Of a stretch of DNA of 64,000 bases, positions 1 to 10,711 are shown piece after piece (within the stretch, counting starts at the first letter, position 1; each line of letters starts with the position of its first letter). Below the pieces are notes generated by a model, which saw only the letters and a program-made list of their open reading frames with translations, had not been told where the DNA came from and did not search any database. The position numbers and the translations under genes were made by a program. This DNA is from Chloroflexota bacterium (lineage in GTDB: Bacteria; Chloroflexota; Anaerolineae; UBA4142), in contig JACRBM010000038.1 of assembly GCA_016219275.1 (NCBI GenBank), positions 1 to 64,000 on the forward strand. Reading direction: 5' to 3'.

Positions 1-1
1 C

Positions 2-295
2 GTGGGTGTGCATGATAGTTTCTTTGAGTTGGGCGGGCACTCGCTGCTTGCGACCCAGTTCGTCTCGCGCGTGCGCGACGAGTTTCGCATCGAGTTGCCT
101 TTGCGCGCTCTGTTCGAGAAACCCAGCATCGGTGAACTCGCGCCCGAAGTCGAGCGCTTACATTCTGAAAACAAATCCAGCGACTTGACGATCAAAATCG
201 TGCCACGCGAATCGCGCCGCGTCAAACTCTCCACCCTCACATCCGGCGGCAATGGATCGCATCAGCCGGATCAAACGACAAGGATAACGCAATGA
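2..295 (+). CDS. C-terminal end of an upstream NRPS (peptidyl carrier protein), 5' truncated by window edge
   Basis: This is the last 97 residues of a larger synthetase whose start lies left of the window. The opening residues carry the carrier-protein signature [13 protein letters not shown], in which the Ser accepts the phosphopantetheine arm. The helices that follow end at [11 protein letters not shown]. The last 45 or so residues are a low-complexity basic and Thr-rich tail with no recognisable domain. The stop codon overlaps the ATG of the next NRPS gene (ATGA), so the two are probably translationally coupled and form consecutive parts of one assembly line. No TE or E domain follows this PCP, so its intermediate should pass to the C domain of the next protein. 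The PCP assignment is secure. The amino acid it carries cannot be read here. Confidence 0.93.
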   Translation: MGVHDSFFELGGHSLLATQFVSRVRDEFRIELPLRALFEKPSIGELAPEVERLHSENKSSDLTIKIVPRESRRVKLSTLTSGGNGSHQPDQTTRITQ

Positions 296-3200
296 GCGAA
301 CCACTTGTCACCCCAATCAATCAAAATGAAATTACGGAAGACGACGCATTTGTTTTCCCGGCATCGTTCGGTCAACAGCGACTGTGGTTTCTCGATCAGT
401 TCGAGCCGAACAGCCCGTTCTACAACATTCCCTCCGCCGCGCGGCTCAAAGGTCAACTAAACATCGCGACGCTCGAACGCGCGCTGAACGAAATCGTGCG
501 GCGTCACGAAATCTTACGCACGACCTTCGCGGCGATTGACGGTCAGCCGATGCAAATCATCAAGCCGCGTCTCACCTTGACGTTGCCGCTGGATGATTTG
601 CTCGACTGGTCTGTCTCGGAACGCGAAGCCGAAGCGATGCGCCGCGCGAATGACGAAGCGCGCCTGCCATTCGATTTGACGCGCGGTCCGCTCGTACGCG
701 TCCGCTTGTTGCGTCTCGCCGATGATGAGCACCTGATTTTGTTGACGATGCATCACATCATCAGCGATGGCTGGTCTATGGCGGTGCTGATCGGCGAACT
801 GGGCGCGCTCTATGCGGCGTTTTCGATGGGGCTACCTTCGCCGTTGCCGGAACTGCCGATCCAGTACGCCGATTTTACGATGTGGCAACGCGAGCGTTGC
901 GAACAAGGCGGCATCGAAGCGGAGACGGCGTACTGGAAAAAGCAATTGGGCGGCGCACTCCCCGTTCTCGAATTGCCGACCGATAAATCGCGCCCAGCAG
1001 TGCAGACCTCGTGCGGCGCGACGCAATCGGCGCGTGTGCCGAAATGCTTGGTCGAGACGATCAACGCGTTGAACCAGCGCGAGGGCGTGACATTGTTCAT
1101 GACGTTGATGACCGCGTTTCAATTGCTCTTACATCGCTACACCGGGCAAGACGAGGTTTGCGTCGGCACGCCGATTGCGAATCGGTTGCGCGCGGAACTC
1201 GAACCGCTGATCGGTTTGTTCATCAACACGCTCGTCATTCGCACCGATCTCTCCGGCAATCCGACGTTTCGTGAATTGCTCAAGCGCGTGCGACAGTTGA
1301 CGCTCGACGCGTATGCGAACCAGGACGTGCCATTCGAGCAGTTAGTCGAACTTTTGCAGCCGCAACGCGCGATGAGTCACTCGCCGATTTTCCAAGCGAT
1401 GTTGATTTTGCAGAACGCGCCGGTCAAAAGCCAGGACTTGCCGGGCATGACGTTGACAATGCTCGACGTGGATGCCGGCACCGCAACGTTCGACATCACA
1501 TTTTCGATTTCCGAAGTCGCCGATGGACTCGATGTCGCCGTCGAGTACAACACCGATTTGTTCAACGCCGACACGATTGCGCGAATGCTGGGACATTACC
1601 GAACGTTGCTCGAAAGCATCGTTGCGAATCCTGATTTACCAATTACCAATTACCCCCTGCTCACATCTACCGAACGACATCAACTGCTTGTCGAATGGAA
1701 CAACACCACAATTGACTATCCGCGTGACGTGTGCGTGCATCAACTTTTCGAAACCCAGGTCGCGCGCACGCCCGATGCGATTGCCGTGGTGTGGCATGAC
1801 GAGCGATTGACGTACCGCGAATTGAATCGCCGCGCGAATCAACTCGCGCATCATTTGCAAAACCGGGGCGTCGCGCCGGAAACACCCGTCGCCATTTGCG
1901 TCGAGCGTTCGCTCGAAATGATTGTGGCGGCGCTCGGCGTACTCAAAGCCGGCGGCGCGTACGTCCCGCTTGCCCCGGATTATCCGCCGGATCGCATCGC
2001 GTTCATGCTGCAAGATTCCGGCGCACCCATTGTACTGACCCAAACGCATCTCATCGAACGGTTCCGCCATTCACCATTTGCCATGCCCCATTCGCTCTGC
2101 CTCGACACCGATTGGCATACCCTCGCGCACGAGAGCGACGCGAATCCCACCAATCTCACCGTGCCGGAAAATCTCGCGTACATCATCTACACGTCTGGCT
2201 CGACCGGGCAATGCAAGGGCGTGCCGATCGAACACCGTTCGCTAGCGAATCAATTTCACGCGTGGCGCGAGGCGTACCAACTCGACGACGCGCGGGCGCA
2301 TTTGCAAATGGCGAGTTTTTCGTTCGACGTGTTCACCGGCGATCTCGTGCGCGCGTTGTGTTCTGGCGGAACGTTGGTCCTCTGCCCGCGCGAATGGCTT
2401 TTATTGCCGGACAAGTTGTACGCATTGATGCGTCGCGAGCAAGTGGACTGCGCGGAATTTGTCCCGGCGGTTTTGCGCCAACTGATTCAATATCTCGACG
2501 AGACAAATCAACGGCTCGATTTTATGCGTCTGCTGATTTGTGGTTCGGACAGTTGGTACGTGAACGAATATCATAAATTCAAACGCTTTTGCGGCTCACC
2601 CACGCGGCTCATCAACTCGTTCGGGTTGACCGAAGCGACGATTGACAGCACGTACTTTGAGGGATCGCTCGCCGATGCGCCAGCCGACCGCGTCGTGCCA
2701 ATCGGTCGTCCCTTCGCGAACACGCAACTCTACATTCTTGACGCGCACGCGCAACCCGTGCCCATCGGCATCCCCGGCGAATTGTACGTCGGCGGCGCGG
2801 GTGTCGCGCGCGGCTATCTCAATCGTCCTGAACTGACATCGGAAAAATTCATCACCGTCAACAGTATTTACTGCTCACTGTTCACTGACAACCGTTCACT
2901 GCGTTTATACAAGACCGGCGACCGTGCGCGTTATCTCGCCGATGGCAACGTCGAATTCCTGGGTCGCAATGATTTCCAGGTCAAGGTGCGCGGCTATCGC
3001 ATCGAGACCGGCGAAGTCGAAGCGGTCTTGCGCCAGCATCCAGTCGTGCGCGATGTCGCCGTCGCGGCGCGCGCTGAACGTTTGATCGCATATCTCGTCG
3101 CCGAGTTGCCGGTGGAGCGAATTCCCGTGCGGGGAAAATGCTGGGTCGTCGAAGACAATCTCGAATTGGAGGCGATTGACCTTGCTTATCGCGGGGTTTG

Positions 3201-6200
3201 CCTGATGCACGCACCAGCGGCATGGCAAGTGGGTCAGCCATTGCATTTGCGATTGCAAGTGCCTGACGTTACCGATGAACTCGTACTCAATGGAGCGGTG
3301 ACTTGGCGCAACAATGGGAATGCGGGAATCACTTTTGCGCCAACCCGAGAACAAGAAACCCTTTTGCGAAAAAGCGTCAAGTATATCGCAGAGACTCACG
3401 CAGACTGGGTGAGCGATCTGCGCGACCGCGAGCCGCGTCTACCGCTGCGTACGACGTGTCTCGTCGAATTTGATCAAGGCATCACCCAGGAATTGACTAT
3501 CGAAAATGTGTCGCGCGGCGGCGCGTGCCTAGTCGCGGAACATCATATTGCCGAACCAGGTCGCGGGGTACGCGTGCGCTTGCAATTGCCGGGCGCGCCC
3601 GCTGAAGTGTGGATGAAAGGTCTCGTGTGGTGGCGAAGCAACGGGCACACCGGAGTGAAATTCGAGGCGACCCCGGCGGAACGCGATTTGCTCAACATGC
3701 GGCTGACCGCGCTCATCAAAGCCAAAGGATTTTCGATTGCCGACCTGCGTTTGTTCTTGAAAGCAAAATTGCCGGATTACATGGTGCCGTGCGCGTTTGT
3801 GATGCTCGACGCGTTGCCGCTAACGCCGAATGGCAAGTTGGATCGCAACGCGTTGCCCGCGCCGGATTTATCGCGTCGCGATTGGGCAGGCGATTTCGTC
3901 GCGCCGCGCACACCGGTCGAAGAACTGCTCGTCGAAATCTGGAAGCCAGTTCTCGGCGTCGAGCAAATCGGCGTGCGCGATAATTTCTTCGACCTGGGCG
4001 GACATTCCCTGCTGGCGACCCAACTCGTGTCGCGCGTGCGCGAAGCATTCCAAATCGAATTGCCGTTACGCCACATTTTCGAATCGCCGACGATTGCCGA
4101 ACTCGCCGAGCATGTCGAGATCGCAAAACGCGCGGCGACGGGCATCATCGCGCCGCCCATCCGTCCGGTGTCGCGCGATGGCGAGTTGCCGCTCTCGTTC
4201 GCGCAACAACGCTTATGGTTCCTCGATCAACTCGAACCGAACAGCCCGTTCTACAATCTCACCGAAGCCACGCGGCTGACTGGCGCGCTCGATGTCGCCG
4301 CGCTCGAACGCGCATTGAACGAGGTCGTGCGCCGACACGAATCGCTCCGCACGACATTCCCGATGGTGGATGGCAAAGCGGTTCAGGTGATCGCGCCGAC
4401 GTTGATACTCGAATTGCCGATCAGTGATTTGCGCGCCCTGGATGAATCGGTGCGTGAAACGCGCGCGAGGCAAATCGCGGAAAGTGAAGCGCAGCGTCCA
4501 TTCGATCTCGCGCGCGGTCCGCTGTTGCGCGCGCATCTTGTGCGCGTGCGCGATGACGAGCACATTGTCTTGCTCGCATTGCATCACATCATCGGCGATG
4601 AATGGTCGTCGAACGTACTCATGCGTGAAGTCGGCGCGCTCTACGATGCGTTCGTGCATGGACGGTCATCGCCCTTGCCGCCGCTCGCGATTCAGTACGC
4701 GGACTATGCCGCATGGCAACGCGCGTGGTTGCAAGGCGCGGCGCTCGACACCCAGGTCGCGTACTGGCAACAACAACTCGCCGGGATTCCGCCGCTGATC
4801 GAATTGCCCACCGACCGACCGCGCCCGGCGGCGCAAACGCCGAACGGCGCGTATCAAACTTTCACCTTGAGCAAGGATTTGTCACGCGCGATCAAGGCAT
4901 TGTGTCAACGCGAAGGGGCGACCTTGTTCATGACCTTGCTCAGTGCGTTTGAGATTTTGATGCATCGCTACAGTCATCAAGACGACATTTGCGTTGGCAC
5001 GCCGATTGCGAATCGCTCGCGCCAAGAACTCGAAGGGTTGATTGGCTTTTTCGTCAACACGCTCGTCCTGCGCGGCAATTTGTCCGGCGAACCCAGTTTC
5101 CGTGAGTTGCTCAAGCGCACGCGCGAAACTGCGCTCGGCGCGTACGCGCATCAGGACGTGCCGTTCGAAATGCTCGTGGACGCGGTACAACCTAAACGCG
5201 ACCTTAGTCACGCGCCGCTGTTCCAGGTCATGTTCGTCATCCAGAATGCGCCGCCGCGCGCGCAACAAATTGCGAGCAACCTCACCTTGAGTCCAGTTGA
5301 AGCGCACAGCGGTACAGCGAAATTTGATTTGACGCTGTTCATGCTCGACGAGGCGGACCGCGTGAGCGGCGCGTTCGAGTACAACACCGATTTGTTCGAT
5401 GCGGATACGATCACGCGCATGATCGGACATTTCGAGACGTTGTTGCAAGCCATCGTCGCGGATCCCGATCACTCCATTTCGACTCTGCCGATGCTGACCG
5501 AACGCGAACGGCATCAACTCCTCGTCGAATGGAACGCTACGGCGGCGGATTATCCCGCGCATTTGTGCGCGCATCAATTATTCGAACAACAAGTCGCGCG
5601 CACGCCCGATGCGATTGCGGTCACGTTCGGCGATCAACATCTGACGTACGCCGAACTCAATCGCCGCGCCAATCAACTTGCGCGCCATTTGCAAAACCTG
5701 GGTGCGCAACCGGAAACACTCGTCGGCATTTGTGTCGAGCGCTCGTTCGAAATGGCGATTGGCTTGCTGGGAATTATGAAAGCCGGCGGCGCGTACGTCC
5801 CGCTCGATCCCAGTTATCCCGCCGAACGTCTCGCGTTCATGCTTCAAGATTCCGGCGCGTCCATCGTGTTGACGCAAGCCCATCTCGTCGAACGATTCCG
5901 CAATTCGCAATTCGCAACACTTGCGCCGCACGCAAGTGCAGGTGTTCGCAATTCGCTCTGTCTTGACACATCCTGGGATGACATGGCGCGCGAAGACGAC
6001 GCCAATCCCACAAGCGACGTTACGCCGGACAATCTCGCCTACATCATTTACACCTCCGGCTCAACGGGCAAACCGAAAGGCGCAATGATTGCGCATCGTG
6101 GACTGGTGAATTATTTGACCTGGTGCCAACGCGCGTATCCGCTCGATGCCGGACAAGGCGCGCCGGTGCATTCTTCGATTTCATTCGATCTCACGATCAC

Positions 6201-8802
6201 GAGTTTGTTCGCGCCGCTTATAAGTGGTCGCCGCGCGATTCTACTTCCCGAAGGTTCGGGCGTCGAAACGTTGAGCGAGGCATTGACGCGCGAGCGTGAT
6301 TTGTCGCTCGTCAAGATCACGCCGGTGCATTTGAAATTGTTGGGGCAACAATTGTCGCCCGCGCATGCGGCGGGAAGCACGCGCGCATTCATCATTGGCG
6401 GCGAAAATCTGTTGACCGATCACATTGCGTTTTGGCAAGCGCACGCGCCCGACACGCAACTCGTCAATGAGTACGGTCCAACCGAAACCGTCGTCGGGTG
6501 TTGCGTGTACTGGACGCCACTCGGCAAGCACAAATCCGGCGCGATTCCGATTGGGCGACCGATCATCAATACGCAATTGTTCGTGCTCGACAAACACATG
6601 CAACCCGTGCCGATTGGCGTGACGGGCGAATTGTATATCGGCGGCATCGGCGTGGCGCGCGGGTATTTGAATCGTCCGGAACTTACGACAGAAAAATTCA
6701 TCAATTACCAATTGCCAATTGCCAATTGCCAATTGCCAATTCGCCTTTACAAGACCGGCGACCTGGTGCGTTACCTGCCCGACGGCAATCTTGAATATTT
6801 GTGTCGCGTGGATTTTCAAGTGAAACTGCACGGCTTTCGCATCGAACTAGGTGAGATCGAAGCGATATTGACGGAACATCCGCGTGTGCGGCAAGCCGTC
6901 GCAATTCTTCGCAACGACACCGGCGAACCGCGCTTGGTTGCGTATGTAGTGCCGCATCAAGACCTTCCAGATCCGGGAAACCTGTCAGGTCTCGAACTGC
7001 GTGAATTTCTGCGCGCGAAATTGCCGGAATACATGGCGCCCTCCGCGTTTGTGATGCTCGATGAAATTCCGCTCACCGTGAACGGCAAAGTAGACTGGCG
7101 CGCGTTGCCTGCGCCCGACATGACGCGCGGCGAATTGCAAACCGAGTACGTCGCGCCGCGCACGCGCGCGGAGGAAATTCTCGCGACCATTTGGATCCAA
7201 GTCCTGGGTGTTCCACGCGTTGGGATTCACGACGATTTCTTTGAACTCGGCGGCGATTCGATCTTGGTCATTCAAATCATCGCGCGCGCGAATCAAGCCG
7301 GGTTGACACTCACACCCAAGCAATTGTTCCAGCATCCAACTATCGCGCAACTCGCGGCAGTGTCTGGAACAACGCGCGCGATCCACGCGGACCAAGCTGC
7401 CGTCAATGGCAATGTGCCGCTCACCCCAATTCAACAGTGGTTCTTTGATTTGAATTTGAGTGAATCGCATCACTGGAATCAATCGCTGATGTTGCAAGTG
7501 CGCGAACCGTTGACGCGCGAATCGCTGGAACAAGCCGTCGCGGCGGTGCTGGCACATCACGATGCGTTGCGAATACGATTCACGCGCGAGGACCTAGGTT
7601 GGCGCGCGACGAACGCCGATGCAACCAGCGCCATGCCAATCGAGTGGATTGATTTGCGCGAAGAATCAGAACCATCGCGGATTATCGAAGCGCGCGCGGC
7701 AGAGTTGCAAGCGAGTTTGAATCTTGAAGCCGGACCGTTGTTCCGCGTAGCGTATTTTGATTTGGGGGCAGACCGGGCAGGACGCTTGCTGTTGATCGCG
7801 CATCACCTGGTAATGGATGGCATATCTTGGCGCATCGTGCTCGGAGATTTGTTGACCGCGTATCAACACGCGCATCGCGGCGAGCGCGTGCAGTTGCCGC
7901 TCAAGACGACCTCCTTCCAACATTGGGCGGAACGATGCAATGCGTACGCGCAATCCAACTCGGTGCGCGACGAATTGCCGCACTGGCTCGACGCATTGGA
8001 GGATGGCGCGACAGCGTTGCCGATGGATGCAGACGGCGAGAACGCCGAAGCATCCGCGCAAAGCGTCGTTGTTTCGCTCGATGCGGACGAGACCGACGCG
8101 TTGCTACACCGGGTTCTAGCAACGAACCAGGTCGAGATCAACGATGTACTGCTGACCGCACTCGCGCAATCTCTCACGCGATGGACTGGGTCGCGCGCGG
8201 TGATCGTGGATTTGGAAGGACACGGACGCGAGGATTTGTTCGAGGACGTGGATGTGTCGCGCACGGTCGGTTGGTTTACGGCGCTGTATCCGGTGCGATT
8301 GGAGTTGGACAACGCCACGCCAAGCCATGCACTAAACGCGATCAAAGAACAATTGCGTCGCGTGCCGAATCATGGACTCGGCTATGGCTTGTTGCGTTAC
8401 TTGAACGCGGAAGCACAGCCATTGCGCGCGTTATCGCATCCGCAAGTTGTATTCAACTACCTGGGACAGTTCGACCAGGGTCTTGAAGCCGCATTGCTCG
8501 AGATCGCGCCGGAATCGCGCGGCGCGGAGCGCAGTCTGTGTGATGCACGCCCGCATTTGCTCGACATCAACGGCGGCATCGCCGGGGGCTGCTTGCAGAT
8601 GGAGTGGACCTACAGCGAGAACATTCATCGCCGCGAGACGATTGAGCGCGTGGCAAACGATTTTATTCGCGCGTTGCGCGCGCTGGTCGCCGCGCACGAA
8701 GCGGTCGAAACCGAATCAGATCTTGGCGAAGACGCCGATGTGTTTGGATGGAACAACGAAGACAGGCAAAACATTCTCGAGGCAATTGAGAAGGCACATT
8801 AG
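292..8802 (+). CDS. Bimodular NRPS C-A[PilZ-PilZ]-PCP-C-A-PCP-E (Orn-like, then D-Asn)
   Basis: Giant cytoplasmic synthetase of 2836 residues. Domains in order: C1 about 20-460 with HHIISDG at 154-160; A1 about 480-1200 with YTSGSTG at 633; PCP1 with Ser1239 in LGGHS; C2 about 1290-1730 with HHIIGDE at 1431; A2 about 1755-2280 with YTSGSTG at 1920; PCP2 with Ser2323 in LGGDS; and an epimerase about 2370-2815 with HHLVMDG at 2504. Read by hand against GrsA positions, the A1 pocket is DVGELCSID-K, close to the known ornithine code DVGEIGSIDK. The A2 pocket is DLTKIGEVG-K, the Asn type. A1 is interrupted between the A8 region and A9 by two PilZ domains (listed separately). A1 also has an unusual A3 loop, GSTGQCKG instead of GSTGKPKG. 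C2 has Glu instead of Gly after the catalytic Asp. The D-Asn product of the E domain fits the DCL-looking C domain of the next NRPS gene. The start is set by the ATGA overlap with the upstream gene. Confidence 0.95.
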   Translation: MSEPLVTPINQNEITEDDAFVFPASFGQQRLWFLDQFEPNSPFYNIPSAARLKGQLNIATLERALNEIVRRHEILRTTFAAIDGQPMQIIKPRLTLTLPLDDLLDWSVSEREAEAMRRANDEARLPFDLTRGPLVRVRLLRLADDEHLILLTMHHIISDGWSMAVLIGELGALYAAFSMGLPSPLPELPIQYADFTMWQRERCEQGGIEAETAYWKKQLGGALPVLELPTDKSRPAVQTSCGATQSARVPKCLVETINALNQREGVTLFMTLMTAFQLLLHRYTGQDEVCVGTPIANRLRAELEPLIGLFINTLVIRTDLSGNPTFRELLKRVRQLTLDAYANQDVPFEQLVELLQPQRAMSHSPIFQAMLILQNAPVKSQDLPGMTLTMLDVDAGTATFDITFSISEVADGLDVAVEYNTDLFNADTIARMLGHYRTLLESIVANPDLPITNYPLLTSTERHQLLVEWNNTTIDYPRDVCVHQLFETQVARTPDAIAVVWHDERLTYRELNRRANQLAHHLQNRGVAPETPVAICVERSLEMIVAALGVLKAGGAYVPLAPDYPPDRIAFMLQDSGAPIVLTQTHLIERFRHSPFAMPHSLCLDTDWHTLAHESDANPTNLTVPENLAYIIYTSGSTGQCKGVPIEHRSLANQFHAWREAYQLDDARAHLQMASFSFDVFTGDLVRALCSGGTLVLCPREWLLLPDKLYALMRREQVDCAEFVPAVLRQLIQYLDETNQRLDFMRLLICGSDSWYVNEYHKFKRFCGSPTRLINSFGLTEATIDSTYFEGSLADAPADRVVPIGRPFANTQLYILDAHAQPVPIGIPGELYVGGAGVARGYLNRPELTSEKFITVNSIYCSLFTDNRSLRLYKTGDRARYLADGNVEFLGRNDFQVKVRGYRIETGEVEAVLRQHPVVRDVAVAARAERLIAYLVAELPVERIPVRGKCWVVEDNLELEAIDLAYRGVCLMHAPAAWQVGQPLHLRLQVPDVTDELVLNGAVTWRNNGNAGITFAPTREQETLLRKSVKYIAETHADWVSDLRDREPRLPLRTTCLVEFDQGITQELTIENVSRGGACLVAEHHIAEPGRGVRVRLQLPGAPAEVWMKGLVWWRSNGHTGVKFEATPAERDLLNMRLTALIKAKGFSIADLRLFLKAKLPDYMVPCAFVMLDALPLTPNGKLDRNALPAPDLSRRDWAGDFVAPRTPVEELLVEIWKPVLGVEQIGVRDNFFDLGGHSLLATQLVSRVREAFQIELPLRHIFESPTIAELAEHVEIAKRAATGIIAPPIRPVSRDGELPLSFAQQRLWFLDQLEPNSPFYNLTEATRLTGALDVAALERALNEVVRRHESLRTTFPMVDGKAVQVIAPTLILELPISDLRALDESVRETRARQIAESEAQRPFDLARGPLLRAHLVRVRDDEHIVLLALHHIIGDEWSSNVLMREVGALYDAFVHGRSSPLPPLAIQYADYAAWQRAWLQGAALDTQVAYWQQQLAGIPPLIELPTDRPRPAAQTPNGAYQTFTLSKDLSRAIKALCQREGATLFMTLLSAFEILMHRYSHQDDICVGTPIANRSRQELEGLIGFFVNTLVLRGNLSGEPSFRELLKRTRETALGAYAHQDVPFEMLVDAVQPKRDLSHAPLFQVMFVIQNAPPRAQQIASNLTLSPVEAHSGTAKFDLTLFMLDEADRVSGAFEYNTDLFDADTITRMIGHFETLLQAIVADPDHSISTLPMLTERERHQLLVEWNATAADYPAHLCAHQLFEQQVARTPDAIAVTFGDQHLTYAELNRRANQLARHLQNLGAQPETLVGICVERSFEMAIGLLGIMKAGGAYVPLDPSYPAERLAFMLQDSGASIVLTQAHLVERFRNSQFATLAPHASAGVRNSLCLDTSWDDMAREDDANPTSDVTPDNLAYIIYTSGSTGKPKGAMIAHRGLVNYLTWCQRAYPLDAGQGAPVHSSISFDLTITSLFAPLISGRRAILLPEGSGVETLSEALTRERDLSLVKITPVHLKLLGQQLSPAHAAGSTRAFIIGGENLLTDHIAFWQAHAPDTQLVNEYGPTETVVGCCVYWTPLGKHKSGAIPIGRPIINTQLFVLDKHMQPVPIGVTGELYIGGIGVARGYLNRPELTTEKFINYQLPIANCQLPIRLYKTGDLVRYLPDGNLEYLCRVDFQVKLHGFRIELGEIEAILTEHPRVRQAVAILRNDTGEPRLVAYVVPHQDLPDPGNLSGLELREFLRAKLPEYMAPSAFVMLDEIPLTVNGKVDWRALPAPDMTRGELQTEYVAPRTRAEEILATIWIQVLGVPRVGIHDDFFELGGDSILVIQIIARANQAGLTLTPKQLFQHPTIAQLAAVSGTTRAIHADQAAVNGNVPLTPIQQWFFDLNLSESHHWNQSLMLQVREPLTRESLEQAVAAVLAHHDALRIRFTREDLGWRATNADATSAMPIEWIDLREESEPSRIIEARAAELQASLNLEAGPLFRVAYFDLGADRAGRLLLIAHHLVMDGISWRIVLGDLLTAYQHAHRGERVQLPLKTTSFQHWAERCNAYAQSNSVRDELPHWLDALEDGATALPMDADGENAEASAQSVVVSLDADETDALLHRVLATNQVEINDVLLTALAQSLTRWTGSRAVIVDLEGHGREDLFEDVDVSRTVGWFTALYPVRLELDNATPSHALNAIKEQLRRVPNHGLGYGLLRYLNAEAQPLRALSHPQVVFNYLGQFDQGLEAALLEIAPESRGAERSLCDARPHLLDINGGIAGGCLQMEWTYSENIHRRETIERVANDFIRALRALVAAHEAVETESDLGEDADVFGWNNEDRQNILEAIEKAH
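3112..3735 (+). other. Tandem PilZ domains inserted in the A1 adenylation domain
   Basis: This is a sub-region of the NRPS at 292-8802. After the A8 motif ([16 protein letters not shown]) and the strand RLIAYLVA, about 200 residues intervene before [13 protein letters not shown] and the A10 motif [10 protein letters not shown]. They form two PilZ-like repeats. Repeat 1 (about 942-1030) has RIPVR (R943, R947) and DLAYRG (963-968), the second being a weakened DxSxxG. Repeat 2 (about 1045-1135) has RLPLR (R1049, R1053) and NVSRGG (1072-1077), a complete RxxxR + NxSxxG c-di-GMP-binding signature. Both end in the typical strand pattern of hydrophobic-V-W-R-x-N-G-x-x-G-[IV]-x-F. In known PilZ proteins these motifs bind cyclic di-GMP. 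A role in switching the adenylation domain is inference. Confidence 0.85.
5917..5946 (-). repeat. 30-bp hairpin repeat inside NRPS A2, shared with the 57801-57900 element
   Basis: On the minus strand this stretch matches positions 57823-57852 at 29 of 30 bases. Its core is a hairpin with arms CACTTGCG and CGCAAGTG. It lies in frame within A2 coding sequence, in the loop just before the LCLDTSW strand, flanked by short CGCAATT tandem units. It encodes a Thr/Ala/His-rich insertion ([11 protein letters not shown]) that other A domains here lack. Confidence 0.85.
6702..6743 (+). repeat. Six tandem 7-bp units (CAATTGC) within NRPS A2
   Basis: CAATTAC, four exact CAATTGC units and CAATTCG lie end to end in the loop between EKF (after A6) and RLYKTGD (A7). 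They encode [12 protein letters not shown]. The unit is 7 bp, so a gain or loss of one unit would shift the frame of the synthetase. The NRPS at 12448 has the same six-unit arrangement at the same protein position. Confidence 0.95.
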
Positions 8803-8835
8803 TCAGGTTGTCTGGCGGAAAGGCAGGTATGCAAA

Positions 8836-10509
8836 GTGAATGCCAAGTCTCTAACCCTTCGCGTGAGCCAAATCCTGGGTCTTGCTCTGGTAATTGCGTT
8901 CATTGGATTGGCTGGCTGGTGGTTGCCGGTCCCTATCGTTCGCGCGGCGACGCTTACCGTCACGAACGTGAACGACAGCGGAGCTGGCTCGTTGCGACAA
9001 GCCATTACCAACGCCGCGGCTGGCGACACAATTATGTTTGATGCCAGTCTCCGCGGTGGAACGATCACGCTGACCGGTGGTCAACTCGCGATCAATCAAT
9101 CACTCACCATCCAAGGGCTGGGCGCGACTGATTTGACGATTCGTGGAAATAACGCGTCGCGCGTGTTCAACATCGGCGCTAATGTTGTCGTCACCATTGC
9201 CGATCTCACCGTCGCGGATGGCTATGCCAACAATGCGAGAGGCGGCGGCATCATCAATGCCGGATCACTGACGTTGAACAATTGCATCATCACGCGTAAC
9301 CAAATCGGCGGAGCACTCTTGGGTATTCTCACGTACGGCGGGAGTGGCATTTACAATTCGGGCGCACTGACGATTACCAACAGCACGATCAGCGACAACC
9401 GCGACGCGAACAATTCAGCCGGCGGAGGCGGAATTTACAACGATGGGACATTCTATCTGAGCAACAGCATCGTCCGCAACAACCAATCGCGCACGATTTC
9501 ACGTTACGGCATCGTGGGCGGCGGCGGCATTTGCAATCGCGGCACGGCGACGATCACTTCCAGCACGATCATCAGTAACACGGCAACCGGTTATACCTTC
9601 GGCGGCGGCGGCGGCATCTACAACGATGGCACACTGACCATTATCTCCAGCGTCGTGCGGGAAAATAATGCGACCCAGACTTTTGGCGGCGGCATCATGA
9701 ACGCCGCCCAAGGCGCGCTCACAATCAGAACCAGTACGCTCGCCAACAATACGACGAATCAGGATGGCGGCGGAATTGAAAATGTCGGTACGTTGACCAT
9801 CTCGCAAAGCACGATTAGCGGGAATGTGGCGAACAGCATTTATTTTGGCGGCGGCGGAATTGACAATACCGAAGGCGCCGTCATTCTGGAAAACAGCACG
9901 GTCAGCAACAATCGCGCGTCGCCGAGCGGCGGAGGAATTCGCAACGAAGAAGGTCAGGTCACTATCACTTTTAGCACACTCAGCGGGAATACCGGCAACC
10001 CGATTGGCGGCGGGATTTATATCACTGGCAATGTCACCAACACGATGACGTCGCTCGCGACTTCGATCATTGCCAACAACACTGGACAAGATTGTGTGAA
10101 CCTGGGTGGTGGTATCACGATTGCGAGCACGTTGGTCGAGGACAATACCTGCGCGCCAACTTTTTCCGGCGATCCCGGTCTCGGTCCCTTGCAAAATAAC
10201 GGTGGGACGACTGAAACGCACGCGCTTTCACCCGGGAGTTTGGCGATTGATCGGATTTTGCAGAGCGAGAATGGATGCGGCGCCAGTATCGTGTCTGACC
10301 AGCGTGGCACGAGTCGCCCGAATAATGTTCGCTGCGATCTCGGCGCGTACGAGTACGTGCGCCCCACGGCGGTCACGCTTTCCGCATTCGGTGCGCGTGG
10401 CGATGAGTTGCCGTGGAGTCTTGAGCACGCGCTGGGAACACTCGTGTGCGGCGTCGCTCTGGTTCTTGGCGGATGGTTGTATCGTCGCGTGGGGTTCACA
10501 AGGAAATGA
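8836..10509 (+). CDS. Secreted right-handed beta-helix repeat protein, paralogue 1
   Basis: 557 residues starting at GTG, placed by the upstream GGAAAGGCAGG. An N-terminal hydrophobic segment (LGLALVIAFIGLAGWWL) followed by VRAA looks like a signal peptide. The body is a run of short repeats of the type GGGIxNxGxLTIxxSTIxxN, the pattern of parallel beta-helix surface proteins of the polymorphic membrane protein or choice-of-anchor-Q kind. Near the C-terminus, QNNGGTTETHAL, SPGSLAID and the DQRG element are typical of this family. The last 30 residues (TLVCGVALVLGGWLYRR) form a transmembrane anchor, so the protein is probably exported and cell-attached. It lies between NRPS genes in the same orientation. 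No enzymatic residues are evident and the substrate or ligand is unknown. Confidence 0.85.
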   Translation: MNAKSLTLRVSQILGLALVIAFIGLAGWWLPVPIVRAATLTVTNVNDSGAGSLRQAITNAAAGDTIMFDASLRGGTITLTGGQLAINQSLTIQGLGATDLTIRGNNASRVFNIGANVVVTIADLTVADGYANNARGGGIINAGSLTLNNCIITRNQIGGALLGILTYGGSGIYNSGALTITNSTISDNRDANNSAGGGGIYNDGTFYLSNSIVRNNQSRTISRYGIVGGGGICNRGTATITSSTIISNTATGYTFGGGGGIYNDGTLTIISSVVRENNATQTFGGGIMNAAQGALTIRTSTLANNTTNQDGGGIENVGTLTISQSTISGNVANSIYFGGGGIDNTEGAVILENSTVSNNRASPSGGGIRNEEGQVTITFSTLSGNTGNPIGGGIYITGNVTNTMTSLATSIIANNTGQDCVNLGGGITIASTLVEDNTCAPTFSGDPGLGPLQNNGGTTETHALSPGSLAIDRILQSENGCGASIVSDQRGTSRPNNVRCDLGAYEYVRPTAVTLSAFGARGDELPWSLEHALGTLVCGVALVLGGWLYRRVGFTRK

Positions 10510-10711
10510 TCCGCGCCAAATCTCGCGGGACAGGAAAGGAGGAATAACTTCCAAAATCGTCTTGGCTGTTCTCGGCAATGATCGGCATCCGCTCGCGTTC
10601 GCATTCCGTTCACACCAAGCGCGCGCTAGTACAAATTGGCGAGAAAAGTTGGGCACGCGGTACGCACAGATTAAGACAACCTGAACACAATCAGGTGGAG
10701 AGGAATTGACA

